64,000 bases of DNA. Source: Caenimonas sp. SL110. Lineage in GTDB: Bacteria; Pseudomonadota; Gammaproteobacteria; Burkholderiales; Burkholderiaceae_C. The stretch covers positions 124,001 through 188,000 of the forward strand of contig NZ_JANU01000006.1 of NCBI RefSeq assembly GCF_001044395.1. The letters run 5' to 3'. Positions 52,929-63,325 of this stretch are shown piece by piece; position 1 is the stretch's first letter; every line of letters starts with the position of its first letter. Made by a program: the position numbers and the translations under genes. The notes beneath the pieces were generated by a model. It had not been told where the DNA came from, did not search any database, and was given only the letters and a program-made list of their open reading frames with translations.

Positions 52929-55375
52929 GGGGCCAGCGCACGCACGCGCGCGACCTGTAGCGTGACCGGCAGTTCGCCGTAGGACGCAATGCGGATCCAC
53001 AGCGCGTCGGCCTTGGGCGGCGCTGTCATGCGGTAGCGGATGGCAAAAGTCCCGCCGGGCTGACCCTCGACCGGCATGCACGCCTCGATGCGGCCGGTGG
53101 AACCCAGCCCCTTGCCGTTGCGCGACCAGAACACATCCACGCCGGGACGCGCTTCGAGCTTGTCGCAAGTGCCCTGCACTTCAACCAGGATGGTCTGGCC
53201 GCCTTTGACCGGACTGTTTCCTCCGACGATGACCTTGGGGTCGACTTGCGTTCCAACCTTGTCGGCGCCCATGCGCCACAGTTCGCGCGACCAGACGATG
53301 TCGTCGTTGAGCGCAATCAAGGCGTCGTTGGCTGAATGCGCAATGACCTTGCCGTGAAGCATTCCGAACTTCATCAATTCATCGACTGGTTTCTGCACAC
53401 TGGGGTGAACCTTGGCAAGTGGCTTCACAACCATGTGCGTGATCCGTTCCTTGCGCATGAATTCGCCTGCCGAAGCCTGATCGGTCACGGCCCTCATCGC
53501 TCCCAGCGCGCGAGGGTTGTACCAGTTGGCATAGACCGGCGTGCCATGCAGATCGGCGCCGTACGGATCGACCGAATACAGCACGCGCGAATGGATGCCC
53601 ATGTCGGCGTTGGCCGCGCGCGTGAGCTCTCGCTCGGGCGCGTACTGGCCCAGATATGCGGTTCGACCGCGTGGCGTCAAGGCCGAATCGATCATCTCCC
53701 TGGGCTTGGTCTGCCAGAACACGCCCGGCATCCAGTACAGGTTCATCAAGATGGCCAGACCCAGCAGCGCCGACCACCAGTATTGCCACATGCGAGCCAG
53801 CTTCCGGTCGTCGGTGGGCAGCGGGTCCCATACGCGGGAGACAGCGAACATGCCAATGGCCATCACCGGGAAGAGATAGCGCAGGTACTGCTGCGAGGAC
53901 AGCAGGATCAGCGAATAGACCAGCACCGCGCCCATCGCCACGCGCCGCTCGATGTCGCCCTTCCAGGCCAGCAGGATGACGGCAGCCGGCACCAGGAAGT
54001 ACAGGCTCATGCCGCCGGCCGAAGCGATGGCCGTTTCCAGATGGCGCTGTCCGTCCAGGAACAGGTTGGCAAACAGGCTGCCGTTGAACTTGCCGGCATA
54101 GCCGTCGTTCTTGAAGTTGACCGCCTCGAAATACGGCGACTTGAAGACTGCGTTGAAGAGCGGCAGCACCGGGTTTCCGCTGCGAATCCACGAGGTCACG
54201 TAAGGCGTGATCACTGTGGCGAGCGCCGCCAGAATCGCCAGGCCCATCAACGGCCTGGCACGCGCATGGCGCCAGAAGGTCGGCAGCCAGACCAGTCCCA
54301 GCACCAGGCACATGACCAGGTTGCTGGACTTGGATGCGCCCAGGCTGGCCAGCATCAGGGCAGCGCCAATGGCCGGACCCGGCGACTGCGAGTCGCGCGC
54401 CAACGCCCACAGCGTAAAGATACCGATGACCAGGGCCGCGGAGATGCCTTCGGTGTGCAAGGTGTGGTTGATCGCCAGCACCAGCGGAATCGACAGGTAA
54501 CCCACCAGGCACAGCACGGCCGGCCAGGGGCGCGTGCGCCTGAGCAGCAAGCCGGCCAGCAGCACGGCGCAGGCCAGGTGGTAACTGCCGTTCACCCACG
54601 CCTTGACACCTTCAGCGCCCTGCGAGATGACATACGCAATGGCGTAAGCGAGGTCCGATGCCAGGGGCGCTGCCGACCAGATCTGGTGATCGACATCGAA
54701 GGCGTAGAAATGCCGCACGAGCAGCTCGGTGGGCAGCCGCAGATGGAAAGCCAGGTCGTCGTAAGAGGCAACCGGCGTCAGCGTGCCGAGCGCGCCGTAG
54801 CCCCAGGCCAGCATCGCAAGGAAGATCGCGGCAGCTAGCGCGAACGATGGCTTGCCGCCCCGCCATTGCCGCCATTGCATGTGCAGGTCTTGCAGCAGTG
54901 CCCAGAGCGCGCCGCGTTGCCAGAACACGAGCAGCAGGCAGGCTGCGGCGTAGCTGCTGGGATAGTGGATCGCAACCGCGAGCACCGGGCTCAGCACCGC
55001 GATCATCAACGACAGGCCGACCAGGTAAGCCAGCACCGCACGTTCGATGGCCGTGAGGGAGCCCGCTCGCCCGACGATGGCAGCACCGACTGCCATCGCG
55101 CCTGCCCCAAACAGCACAAAGGCCAGTGCGGCTGACACACCGCCCGCATGAATTGCAATGAAGATCCACACCGCGACAAGCACTGCCGCAATGCGCGACA
55201 CGCGCACAAAGAACGAGGCAATACCCAGCATGAGCGCAAAAGCTATTCCAGCCACCACCACTTTGGACTGGAAATCCCACGCCATCGGCACAGGCGCGGG
55301 CCACCACACGCCGATGCAAAAGAGGCTGGCAATGAATGCCGCAGTAGTTAGAAGTCGGGAAGCTGTGGTTGACAT
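52925..55375 (-). CDS. Large polytopic membrane protein, possible GT-C type
   Basis: An 816-residue protein with about a dozen membrane helices and a soluble C-terminal region of about 250 residues with beta-rich segments. A loop after the early helices reads VASYDDLAFHLRLPTELLV, acidic residues as in GT-C enzymes. I cannot assign it to a named family. It is the first gene of the operon that includes GtrA, GNAT, PIG-L and a flavoprotein. Longer starts add a non-conserved tail. Confidence 0.65.
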   Translation of the reverse strand: MSTTASRLLTTAAFIASLFCIGVWWPAPVPMAWDFQSKVVVAGIAFALMLGIASFFVRVSRIAAVLVAVWIFIAIHAGGVSAALAFVLFGAGAMAVGAAIVGRAGSLTAIERAVLAYLVGLSLMIAVLSPVLAVAIHYPSSYAAACLLLVFWQRGALWALLQDLHMQWRQWRGGKPSFALAAAIFLAMLAWGYGALGTLTPVASYDDLAFHLRLPTELLVRHFYAFDVDHQIWSAAPLASDLAYAIAYVISQGAEGVKAWVNGSYHLACAVLLAGLLLRRTRPWPAVLCLVGYLSIPLVLAINHTLHTEGISAALVIGIFTLWALARDSQSPGPAIGAALMLASLGASKSSNLVMCLVLGLVWLPTFWRHARARPLMGLAILAALATVITPYVTSWIRSGNPVLPLFNAVFKSPYFEAVNFKNDGYAGKFNGSLFANLFLDGQRHLETAIASAGGMSLYFLVPAAVILLAWKGDIERRVAMGAVLVYSLILLSSQQYLRYLFPVMAIGMFAVSRVWDPLPTDDRKLARMWQYWWSALLGLAILMNLYWMPGVFWQTKPREMIDSALTPRGRTAYLGQYAPERELTRAANADMGIHSRVLYSVDPYGADLHGTPVYANWYNPRALGAMRAVTDQASAGEFMRKERITHMVVKPLAKVHPSVQKPVDELMKFGMLHGKVIAHSANDALIALNDDIVWSRELWRMGADKVGTQVDPKVIVGGNSPVKGGQTILVEVQGTCDKLEARPGVDVFWSRNGKGLGSTGRIEACMPVEGQPGGTFAIRYRMTAPPKADALWIRIASYGELPVTLQVARVRALAP

Positions 55376-55492
55376 TGCAGGGGTGAAGAAGCACGGGTGA
55401 AGCGCGGGTAGGTAGGCCGGTGGTGCCAATGAAAATGTTCTCTGCCCCCGCGAAGCGCCGATTATGGCCGAGCGCCTTTGCGCAACTGGCGC

Positions 55493-58400
55493 TCAGGCGA
55501 TGGTGACCATCCGTCCGCTGCCCGTGAGAAACGCGCTGCAAACGACTTCGCCCGGTCGGGCGGCTTGAACGGCTGCGCGGTAACTGCTCATCTGTTCGAC
55601 AAGCGCCTTGTCGTCTTCGGGCCGCGAGTGCGATTTGTAATCCAGCACCCACCACTGGCCCGTGTCCCTGCGACGCACAAGTCGATCGATCCGCATGGCA
55701 ATGCCCCCATGCTGCATCGGCACTTCATTGGCCTGCCAGTCGACAACGCTTGCATCCCATGCCCAGGCGCCCTCGCCCGACAGGATCGCCTGCGCTTTGG
55801 CAGCGGCAGCGTCGGCCTGCTGCGGATTCAGGCGGAACTCGCGAGCGACCCGCCGGATCGCGGTCTGGCTGAAGGTGGCGCCCTCTCCGCTCCAGCGTTC
55901 GAGCAGTCGGTGCACGGCTTCACCGAAGCGGGAGGCTTCGGACGCAGGGTCGGCCTCAGCAAGCAACTGGGCAGGCGCTGCGGTGAGGGGCGCAATCACT
56001 GCCAGCGTGAAGCTTGCAGCACCGCCATCGCCATCGCAGCGCCCCATTGCGTCCTGAACCGGATCGGGCGCGGGCAACTGCACGCAATGCGGCGCGAGCC
56101 TTCGCCACCAGCTGACCTCGGGCTCGATATAGGGCTCGACCGACGAGATGACGAGGCTGCTTTTGGCGCGGGTCATCGCCACATACAGGGCATTGAGTTC
56201 TTCCCGCTGGCGCTCGACACGCTCGGCATCAAGCGCATCTGCATTGCACGGCGGCGGACGCGATTCACTGGCGATGAACGAAAACCGCGTGGGCGCTTCG
56301 GACTGGCCGGGCCACTGCACGACGATGCCCATCGACTCGGCGCGTGGCGGCGCCCCATCGGTGTCGAGCAGAAGAACGATGGGCGCTTCGAGCCCCTTGG
56401 CTCCGTGAACGGTCAGCAGCCGCACCGCCTGCGATTCGGCGAGTGGCGGCGCCTGGATGCGCCCGGACTTGAAGGCGCGCACGAATGCATAAGGCGTTGC
56501 ATAGCGCCCGCCTTCCACGTCGAGGGCGGCGCCGGGCAAGGCCTTGAGATTGGCGATGATGGAGTCGCGCATGGCCGTTGGTGCGGCGGCAGCAAACCGC
56601 TCGATCACCTGGCCCTGGCGGTAGATCGCCTCCAGCGCGTCATGGGGCGGGAGCGATTGCACCAACTCCTTCCATTCGAGCAGTCGTCTGCCCACATCCC
56701 TCAATGCGGGAAACACTTCGCTGTCGCGCTGCAGGATTTCAAACCAGGACGAGTCCTGCTTTTCTTCACGCGCCTGGCGGCTCGCCAATGCCAGCGCAAC
56801 GAGTGTGTCGTCCGCCAGTGAAAACAGCGGCGACTTGAGCGCCCGTGCCAATGAAAGATCGTGTGTCGGTGACACCAGCGCATCGAGCAGCGCGATCAGG
56901 TCCTGCACTTCAGGTGCTTCGCACAGGTCGGTCTTCTCGGGTTGCTGCGCGGCGATCCGCAGCTTGCGCAACTCGCCTTCCATCGTGGACAGGCGATCAC
57001 GCCGACGTGCAAGAACCATGATGTGCCTGGGCTGCTGGCCCGCTGCAATCTGTTGGGCGATCCAGGCGGCGGCCTGACGGCACTCGACTTCTGCCAGCTT
57101 CTGTTCCGGCAGGTCTCGCGGCGTGACCAGGCTGTCGCGCCACCCGGGCTCGCCGCCCTCGTCATCATCGGGCACGCCTATCGCGCTGCGCGGCACCTGG
57201 GGGAGACAGGCAACCTGGCCTTGTTCAGTCGAGCTTGTCGTATGCAGCCGAAAGCGCTCATAGCGGCCCTCTTCCTGAGCCTGGAGCATCACGCCATTGA
57301 CCACATCGATCACAGCGGGCGTATTGCGCCGCGTGTGGTCGCAGCTGAGCAAGTCACCACCCAACTCAGCCACAAAGGCCTGCGCCGCAATGAACACCTG
57401 CGGCTCGGCCCGGCGAAAGCGGTAGATGCTCTGCTTGGGATCGCCGACGATAAAGATGCCGGGCGCGTCGCCACCGGCTCCTGCATAACCACTGAGCCAC
57501 GAATGCAGCGACTGCCATTGCAGTGGATTGGTGTCCTGGAACTCATCGACCAGCAGGTGCCTGATGCGTGCGTCGAGCCGCTCCTGGACCCAGCCCGACA
57601 GCACCGGATCGGCCAGCATGGTTTGCGCCGCCTGCTCCACGTCGTTCATGTCGATCCAGCCGCGCTCACGCTTGAGCGCTGCGAATTCGGCGATCAGGAT
57701 GCGAGCCAGCCGCGCCATGCGTTGCTGGTGCAGCCACGCACCGTGCTGGCGGCAGGCTTCGGCCAATCGAATCGCCAGGTCCTGTGCGGCGCGAATGAGG
57801 TCCAGCCCGTCGATCTTGTCGCTGAATTTGCGCGGCTCGCCCTTCTGTGTGAGCAGCGCCGCGATCACGGCATCGAGGTCACCCCCGGTGACGGCTTGTT
57901 CCAGCTCCACCCCCTTGGCCGAATGCGTCGGCGCCTTGGCACGACCGAGCGCGCGAGCCGCTGCCGCCAGTTGCTCGCGCGGCGTGTCCAGTCGCGACAG
58001 CAGGTTGCACGGCTCATCGACGCCCGCAAATTCAGGAAACTGCTGCGCGAAATGCATGACCGATTCGTCCACCGTACCGGCCGCGTCGGCAAACGAAAAC
58101 TCGACGCGCTTGGCCAGTGCGGCCTCCAGCGCCTTGCGAGTCTGCGAACGGCCATGGGCGGCAATCGATGCGCCAAAGTCAGCGCGCGCAGATTCATCGG
58201 CCACGATCGCTGCGTGAAAGCGACGCCACACCAGATCAACCGCCTGCGTATCGTCTTCGAGCAACTGGTAGCTGGCGGGCAATCGCATCCGGTCCATCAC
58301 CGCCATCGGTGCATTGCGCAGCAGCGAGGCAAACCACGCGTGGAAAGTGAGGATGCGAACCGGCCGGCCCGACTCCAGCACCTTCGCGTACAAGCCGGCA

Positions 58401-58735
58401 AGCGCCTTCACCTCATCGTCGGCCGGGTTGGCGATGCCGCGCATCTGCAACTGGATCTTCAGCTCGTCCGGTGACGCATGCGCAAACTCCTGCAGCCATT
58501 CGAGCAGGCGCTGGCGCATCTCGCCTGCGGCCTTGCGTGTGAAGGTGATGGCGAGGATGTCCTGCGGCTGCGCACCTGCAAGCAGGGCACGCAGAATGCG
58601 CGAGACCAGCATCCATGTCTTGCCTGCGCCCGCGCACGCCTCAACCGCGACGCTGCGGCGTGGATCACAGGCCACTGCGTAAAAGCGCGCGGCGTCAACG
58701 CGCTGTCCGTTGTGTTCGTAGGCCGCTTCGCTCAT
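55493..58735 (-). CDS. addA: UvrD-like helicase with nuclease domain (AddA-like)
   Basis: A 1080-residue superfamily 1 helicase. It has Walker A (ACAGAGKTWMLVSRILRALL), Walker B DEFQDTNPLQWQSL, motif V/VI segments (LLTVHGAKGLEAPIV, LYVAMTRAKSSLVIS) and a C-terminal PD-(D/E)XK nuclease-like strand (WVLDYKSHSRPE). Together with the next gene it resembles the AddAB exonuclease that processes double-strand breaks for recombination. It overlaps the AddB-like gene as ATGA; the symbol is by analogy. Confidence 0.85.
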   Translation of the reverse strand: MSEAAYEHNGQRVDAARFYAVACDPRRSVAVEACAGAGKTWMLVSRILRALLAGAQPQDILAITFTRKAAGEMRQRLLEWLQEFAHASPDELKIQLQMRGIANPADDEVKALAGLYAKVLESGRPVRILTFHAWFASLLRNAPMAVMDRMRLPASYQLLEDDTQAVDLVWRRFHAAIVADESARADFGASIAAHGRSQTRKALEAALAKRVEFSFADAAGTVDESVMHFAQQFPEFAGVDEPCNLLSRLDTPREQLAAAARALGRAKAPTHSAKGVELEQAVTGGDLDAVIAALLTQKGEPRKFSDKIDGLDLIRAAQDLAIRLAEACRQHGAWLHQQRMARLARILIAEFAALKRERGWIDMNDVEQAAQTMLADPVLSGWVQERLDARIRHLLVDEFQDTNPLQWQSLHSWLSGYAGAGGDAPGIFIVGDPKQSIYRFRRAEPQVFIAAQAFVAELGGDLLSCDHTRRNTPAVIDVVNGVMLQAQEEGRYERFRLHTTSSTEQGQVACLPQVPRSAIGVPDDDEGGEPGWRDSLVTPRDLPEQKLAEVECRQAAAWIAQQIAAGQQPRHIMVLARRRDRLSTMEGELRKLRIAAQQPEKTDLCEAPEVQDLIALLDALVSPTHDLSLARALKSPLFSLADDTLVALALASRQAREEKQDSSWFEILQRDSEVFPALRDVGRRLLEWKELVQSLPPHDALEAIYRQGQVIERFAAAAPTAMRDSIIANLKALPGAALDVEGGRYATPYAFVRAFKSGRIQAPPLAESQAVRLLTVHGAKGLEAPIVLLLDTDGAPPRAESMGIVVQWPGQSEAPTRFSFIASESRPPPCNADALDAERVERQREELNALYVAMTRAKSSLVISSVEPYIEPEVSWWRRLAPHCVQLPAPDPVQDAMGRCDGDGGAASFTLAVIAPLTAAPAQLLAEADPASEASRFGEAVHRLLERWSGEGATFSQTAIRRVAREFRLNPQQADAAAAKAQAILSGEGAWAWDASVVDWQANEVPMQHGGIAMRIDRLVRRRDTGQWWVLDYKSHSRPEDDKALVEQMSSYRAAVQAARPGEVVCSAFLTGSGRMVTIA

Positions 58736-61269
58736 GACCACGAGTCCTTGCGGCAAAGGCCGCGCGCGCCACAGAATTCGCAGGCCTTGCCTTCGCCGAG
58801 CGCAGGCATCTTCTGGCCGGCGGCGATGCGTGTCATGTCATGCAGGATGCCTTCGACCAGCATGTCGCGCTCCTGCACGATCCGCTCCTGTTCGACCATG
58901 CGCGTCTCGCCCCGCTCGCCGACATTCACATAGGCCGCGCGCAGCGTGTCGTCGTGCAGCAGGGCCGCATAGAAGGCGAGCTGCGTGTCTTCTCCCGCCC
59001 GGCTCACCCGCTTGCTGCTGGCCGCTGCAGCTTCGGTTTTGTAGTCCATCACCAGCTGGCTGCCATCGCGCAATCTGTCGATGCGATCGATGCGGCCCAC
59101 GAGCTTCACCGCGCCGAGTTGCAGTTCGTGCTTGCCTTCGGCTTCGACAAACGTGGCGCCTTCTTTTTCTTCGTGCCTGGCGAGCCAGTCGAGATAGCCA
59201 TCGCGCACGCCGGGCCACGCGGCGGCAAAGGGCAGGAACTCGCTTTCGTCGAAGCGCATCTCGCTCGTGACCTTGTCGGCAGCTGTGTCGAGCAGCCGGA
59301 CGCGCTTCGCCCCAGCAGGCTCCCAACTCTCGTGCAGCGCTTCATGAAACTCGCCAAGCACCTTGTGCAGCCAGTTGCCGAAATCGCGCTTGCCGACCTC
59401 GGTGTCGATCTCGTCGGCTTCCTGCAGCCCCAACTGACGCATCGAAAAGAAACGATAGGGGCAACTGCGCAGGTCGCTGTACGCGCTGGCAGAAAGCTGT
59501 GTGATCGGCAACAGGTTGCCGGTGGGCATCGGCCTTTCAATCGGCTGCGCTTGCGCGACCACAGCGACGCGGGGATCGGGCTGCAGATGCAATCCGAGTT
59601 CGAGTTGCAGCGCCTGCACCAGCGGGCTTGGCAACAAGGGCTCACCACTTTCATCGCTCTTGCGCCAGAGCACATCGCAATGCGGCGTCTGCACGGCGTT
59701 GCGCCAGCCGGCGCGAATCTCATCTTCTGTCGTTTCCCGCAAAGGCAGCCCCAGCACCGTGCGCTGCTCCGGCGTCCAGATGCCTGCCGGCTCCGGCGAT
59801 GGCGAAAGCCGCTTCTCGTCGCAGCCTGGCATGACGAGCGCGCCGAACGGACGGCCCAGCATCTGGCTCACCGGCAGGATCACCACCTGCTCGCGCGAGG
59901 CCTGCTCGGGCTTGAAGCTCTCTGCTTCAAGAATGTCATTGACCCACGCGATGAACTCATCGAGCGTCCAGCGCCTGGCGGCTTGCGGCAGGTCGAGCAG
60001 TTCGTCTTCATCGCCTTGCGCGAGCCTGAGCGCGCCCACGACACCCGCGCCAGCCGCATCGCGAACCAGCGGCATCCACTGTCCGGAAAGCTTGAGCAAC
60101 TCACGCAATGCAAGCACCCATTGCGCAACGCTCTTTTGTCCCTGCATCGTCTCGCGCCAGCCCTGTACCTCCTCCAGCAGCAAAGCCAGTGCGCCCTCTC
60201 CGTTCTCATCGCCCACATCCTGCGCACGCAGCGAGCGCCATTCGCGCACAAACTCTGCACGGCGCACGCGGCGCTCCAGGCCCAGCACCGAACCTGAAGA
60301 AAGCGCCGGAGCGTTCTTCAGCCAGTCGATCACCGCATCGGTGCTCGCGTTCCAACCGCAGGCCTTGAGCGCGAGCATCACGTCGGCGGCACGGCGCGTC
60401 GTTGAAAGTTTCCAGCCGGTCTCATCACGGACCGCAACGCCCCGGGCATCGAGCATGGCGTGGACCCTGCGGGTCAGTACCCGATCAATGGCACCCAGGG
60501 CCACCGGCACGCGGCCTGCGTTCACATGGGCAATGACGCAAGACGCAGCCTGCTCGGCTTCATTGGCCGGATCGACCGCTTCGTACAGGCGGACCTCGCC
60601 CAACGGCGCCTGAGCAAACAGGGCCAGCGCGTGCGACTTGCCAGGCAACTGGGCGGCCAATGCCTGCGCCAGCGGATCGCGCTGAAGTCCTTCGACGACG
60701 ACGAGCAGTTCGACGCCATCCATCGCGCCGGGTGCAAACAGCGCGTCGGCGGCGTAGCTCGACGCTGCTGCCCACTCCAGCGCGATCCTCGCTGTCGCCG
60801 CCTCGAATGCAAGCACCGGCGAATCGAGCGAAGCCGAGATCGCGGCACGCGCGTTCGCCGCCCAGGCATCGCGCTGCGAGGGCGGCACCGCTGCGGCCGC
60901 AGGCGCGATCTGCCAGGCCGCTTCGACGAGGCGCCCCGCGAGCAGGTCGGCGTGCTGCCTGAGGCCCGCCCGCTCCAGCCACGCACGCGCGGTCAGCAGG
61001 TCGCGGCCCATGTCCATTGCAATGCTGTCGGCGTGCGGCTCGAAGCTCATGGCGCCACACCATGACCGGGTGGTCTCGAAGCGAGGCGCGAATCCGTCAC
61101 CCGCTTCCAGCGCCCACGCCGTGCGCGCATGCGAGAGAACATGCACATAAGGCATGAGCACTACCGTGTGCGCAGGGTGTGCGCCGCATGCCGTCATGAG
61201 CGCGCGCACGCGGCCCATCAATAACTGCATCGCGCCTGTCGCGGGATGGTCGATTGCTATCGCATCCAT
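58732..61269 (-). CDS. addB: AddB-like nuclease, PD-(D/E)XK family
   Basis: An 845-residue partner of the helicase. The C-terminal domain has VGRIDRIDRLRDG and LVMDYKTEAA, a PD-(D/E)XK nuclease active site, and Cys residues at the C-terminus (CEFCGARGLC) plus an upstream Cys, likely the AddB iron-sulfur cluster. No Walker A motif was seen in the N-terminal half, as expected for degenerate AddB helicase domains. The Met at 61269 is the first plausible start after the divergent promoter region. Confidence 0.82.
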   Translation of the reverse strand: MDAIAIDHPATGAMQLLMGRVRALMTACGAHPAHTVVLMPYVHVLSHARTAWALEAGDGFAPRFETTRSWCGAMSFEPHADSIAMDMGRDLLTARAWLERAGLRQHADLLAGRLVEAAWQIAPAAAAVPPSQRDAWAANARAAISASLDSPVLAFEAATARIALEWAAASSYAADALFAPGAMDGVELLVVVEGLQRDPLAQALAAQLPGKSHALALFAQAPLGEVRLYEAVDPANEAEQAASCVIAHVNAGRVPVALGAIDRVLTRRVHAMLDARGVAVRDETGWKLSTTRRAADVMLALKACGWNASTDAVIDWLKNAPALSSGSVLGLERRVRRAEFVREWRSLRAQDVGDENGEGALALLLEEVQGWRETMQGQKSVAQWVLALRELLKLSGQWMPLVRDAAGAGVVGALRLAQGDEDELLDLPQAARRWTLDEFIAWVNDILEAESFKPEQASREQVVILPVSQMLGRPFGALVMPGCDEKRLSPSPEPAGIWTPEQRTVLGLPLRETTEDEIRAGWRNAVQTPHCDVLWRKSDESGEPLLPSPLVQALQLELGLHLQPDPRVAVVAQAQPIERPMPTGNLLPITQLSASAYSDLRSCPYRFFSMRQLGLQEADEIDTEVGKRDFGNWLHKVLGEFHEALHESWEPAGAKRVRLLDTAADKVTSEMRFDESEFLPFAAAWPGVRDGYLDWLARHEEKEGATFVEAEGKHELQLGAVKLVGRIDRIDRLRDGSQLVMDYKTEAAAASSKRVSRAGEDTQLAFYAALLHDDTLRAAYVNVGERGETRMVEQERIVQERDMLVEGILHDMTRIAAGQKMPALGEGKACEFCGARGLCRKDSWS

Positions 61270-61394
61270 AGCGTGGCGGGGGCGCGGCAGGGCCGACGTG
61301 GGGACTTGGTTTCTGTCACAATTCCCCCACTGTACTTGCACCGGCGCAAGCGTCTCCCACGCGAAGCGCAGGCAACAACCCCAAGGAACAACTT

Positions 61395-61730
61395 ATGGCC
61401 AGCGACCTCATCAAGCACGTCTCCGACGCATCGTTCGAAGCGGACGTCCTGAAGTCCGACAAGCCCGTGCTCGTCGATTACTGGGCTGAATGGTGCGGCC
61501 CGTGCAAGGCAATCGCGCCCATCCTGGACGAGATGTCCACCAACTACGGCGACAAGCTGCAGATCGCCAAGATGAACGTTGACGAGAACCGCGACATCCC
61601 CGCAAAGTTCGGCATTCGCGGCATCCCGACCCTGATGCTCTTCGCTAATGGCGAACTCAAGGGCACGCTGGTGGGCATGAAGCCCAAGGCAGAGATCCAG
61701 GCTTTCGTGGACCAGAAACTGGCCGCCTGA
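61395..61730 (+). CDS. trxA: Thioredoxin
   Basis: A 111-residue thioredoxin with the redox motif WAEWCGPCK and the cis-Pro in RGIPTLMLF. It is cytoplasmic and reduces disulfides. It precedes rho, as is common in this group, with its own terminator between. Confidence 0.97.
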   Translation: MASDLIKHVSDASFEADVLKSDKPVLVDYWAEWCGPCKAIAPILDEMSTNYGDKLQIAKMNVDENRDIPAKFGIRGIPTLMLFANGELKGTLVGMKPKAEIQAFVDQKLAA

Positions 61731-61744
61731 TATTGAATTGCGAA

Positions 61745-61776
61745 CGGGGTCCCAAGAGGGCCCCGATTCATTTTTT
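61745..61776 (+). terminator. Terminator after trxA
   Basis: A bulged stem (CGGGG-T-CCC / GGG-CCCCG, loop AAGA) followed by a T-run at 61771-61776. Confidence 0.75.
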
Positions 61777-61894
61777 CCTGTCATAATCCGCAACAGTTCA
61801 CTGCCCGCCAACCTGCCGATCCAGAAGGCGGACAGTTCGAGTTTCGCAAGTTCCCCGGTCGTGAGGCAATGCCCTTCACGCCAAACACCCCCCA

Positions 61895-61972
61895 GAAAAC
61901 TTCTACTCCGCAAGGGGTAAAACTTCAAACTCCGCAAGGAGTCTTTCCATGCAGGTAATTCCATGCACTTAA
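61895..61972 (+). promoter_or_regulatory. rho leader: tandem hairpin repeat and short upstream ORF
   Basis: Two near-identical 24-base segments (61895-61918 and 61918-61942) each contain ACTCC-GCAA-GG(A/G)GT, a hairpin with a GNRA tetraloop at 61905-61918 and 61929-61942. The second hairpin holds AAGGAG (61936-61941), well placed for the ATG at 61949 that encodes MQVIPCT and then stops at 61972. This overlaps the rho start ATG at 61963 in another frame, so rho translation may be coupled to the short ORF. Confidence 0.55.
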
Positions 61973-63228
61973 ACGAACTCAAGGCACTCCACGTGTCCGA
62001 GGTCCTCAAGCAGGCCGAAGAGCTCGAAATCGAAAACACCGGCCGCATGCGCAAGCAGGAGCTGATGTTTGCCATCATCAAGAAGCGTGCGCGCGCAGGC
62101 GAACAGGTCTTCGCAGACGGCGTGCTGGAAATCCTGCCCGACGGGTTCGGTTTTCTGCGCAGCCCCGACACCAGCTACACCGCCAGCACCGACGACATCT
62201 ACATTTCGCCGAGCCAGGTGCGCCGCTTCAATCTGCACACCGGCGACATGATCGAAGGTGAAGTGCGAACGCCCAAGGATGGCGAGCGTTACTTTGCCCT
62301 CACCAAGCTCGACATGGTCAACGGCGGTCCGCCCGAGAACAACAAGCACAAGGTGATGTTCGAGAACCTGACGCCGCTGTTCCCGAAGGAACAGATGAAG
62401 CTTGAGCGTGACAACTTCAAGGGCGAAGAAAACATCACCAGCCGCGTGATCGACATCATTGCGCCTATCGGCAAGGGCCAGCGCGCCCTGCTGGTTGCAC
62501 CGCCCAAGAGCGGCAAGACGGTGATGATGCAGCACATCGCGCACGCCATCGCCGCCAACTACCCCGACACTTACATGATGGTGCTGCTGGTCGATGAGCG
62601 ACCGGAAGAAGTGACCGAAATGCAGCGCTCGGTGAAGGGCGAAGTCATTGCCTCCACCTTCGACGAACCGGCCGCACGCCACGTGCACGTCGCCGAAATG
62701 GTGATCGAGCGCGCCAAGCGCCTGGTCGAGCTCAAGAAAGACGTCGTCATCCTGCTGGACTCGATCACGCGTCTGGCTCGCGCCTACAACAACGTGGTTC
62801 CGTCGTCGGGCAAGGTCCTGACCGGCGGCGTCGACTCCAACGCACTGCAGCGCCCCAAGCGCTTTCTGGGCGCAGCCCGCAACGTGGAAGAAGGCGGCTC
62901 GCTCACCATCATCGCCACGGCCCTGATCGACACCGGCAGCCGCATGGACGAAGTGATCTTTGAAGAATTCAAGGGCACCGGCAACAGCGAAATCCACCTG
63001 GACCGCCGCCTGTACGAAAAGCGCGTGTTTCCCTCGATCCAGCTCAACCGCAGCGGCACCCGTCGTGAAGAGTTGCTGCTCGCCCCCGAGATCCTGCAAA
63101 AGACCCGCATCCTGCGCCAGTTCATGTACAACATGGACGAGATCGAGTCGATGGAAATGGTCTTGAAGTCGATGAAGGCAACGAAGACCAACGTCGAGTT
63201 CTTCGACATGATGCGCCGCGGCGGCTGA
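61963..63228 (+). CDS. rho: Transcription termination factor Rho
   Basis: A 421-residue RNA helicase. It has the N-terminal helical domain ([20 protein letters not shown]), cold-shock RNA-binding domain ([16 protein letters not shown]), Walker A ([11 protein letters not shown]), Walker B ([15 protein letters not shown]) and Q-loop/R-loop regions with [14 protein letters not shown]. It forms a hexamer ring and terminates untranslated transcripts. The leader contains a hairpin pair and a small upstream ORF that may regulate it. Confidence 0.97.
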   Translation: MHLNELKALHVSEVLKQAEELEIENTGRMRKQELMFAIIKKRARAGEQVFADGVLEILPDGFGFLRSPDTSYTASTDDIYISPSQVRRFNLHTGDMIEGEVRTPKDGERYFALTKLDMVNGGPPENNKHKVMFENLTPLFPKEQMKLERDNFKGEENITSRVIDIIAPIGKGQRALLVAPPKSGKTVMMQHIAHAIAANYPDTYMMVLLVDERPEEVTEMQRSVKGEVIASTFDEPAARHVHVAEMVIERAKRLVELKKDVVILLDSITRLARAYNNVVPSSGKVLTGGVDSNALQRPKRFLGAARNVEEGGSLTIIATALIDTGSRMDEVIFEEFKGTGNSEIHLDRRLYEKRVFPSIQLNRSGTRREELLLAPEILQKTRILRQFMYNMDEIESMEMVLKSMKATKTNVEFFDMMRRGG

Positions 63229-63252
63229 CCAGATCACACCACTTGGTATAAT
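63225..63252 (+). promoter_or_regulatory. Predicted promoter for rpmE2
   Basis: CTGACC (63225-63230) and TATAAT (63247-63252) with a 16-base spacer. The -10 matches the consensus exactly; it overlaps the end of rho. Confidence 0.65.
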
Positions 63253-63325
63253 TGAAGGCTATTTCGCGGAAAGTAGGCCAGAAGGTTCTGGTCCCGGCTC
63301 TCGCACCGACCCCAAGGAAAAGATC

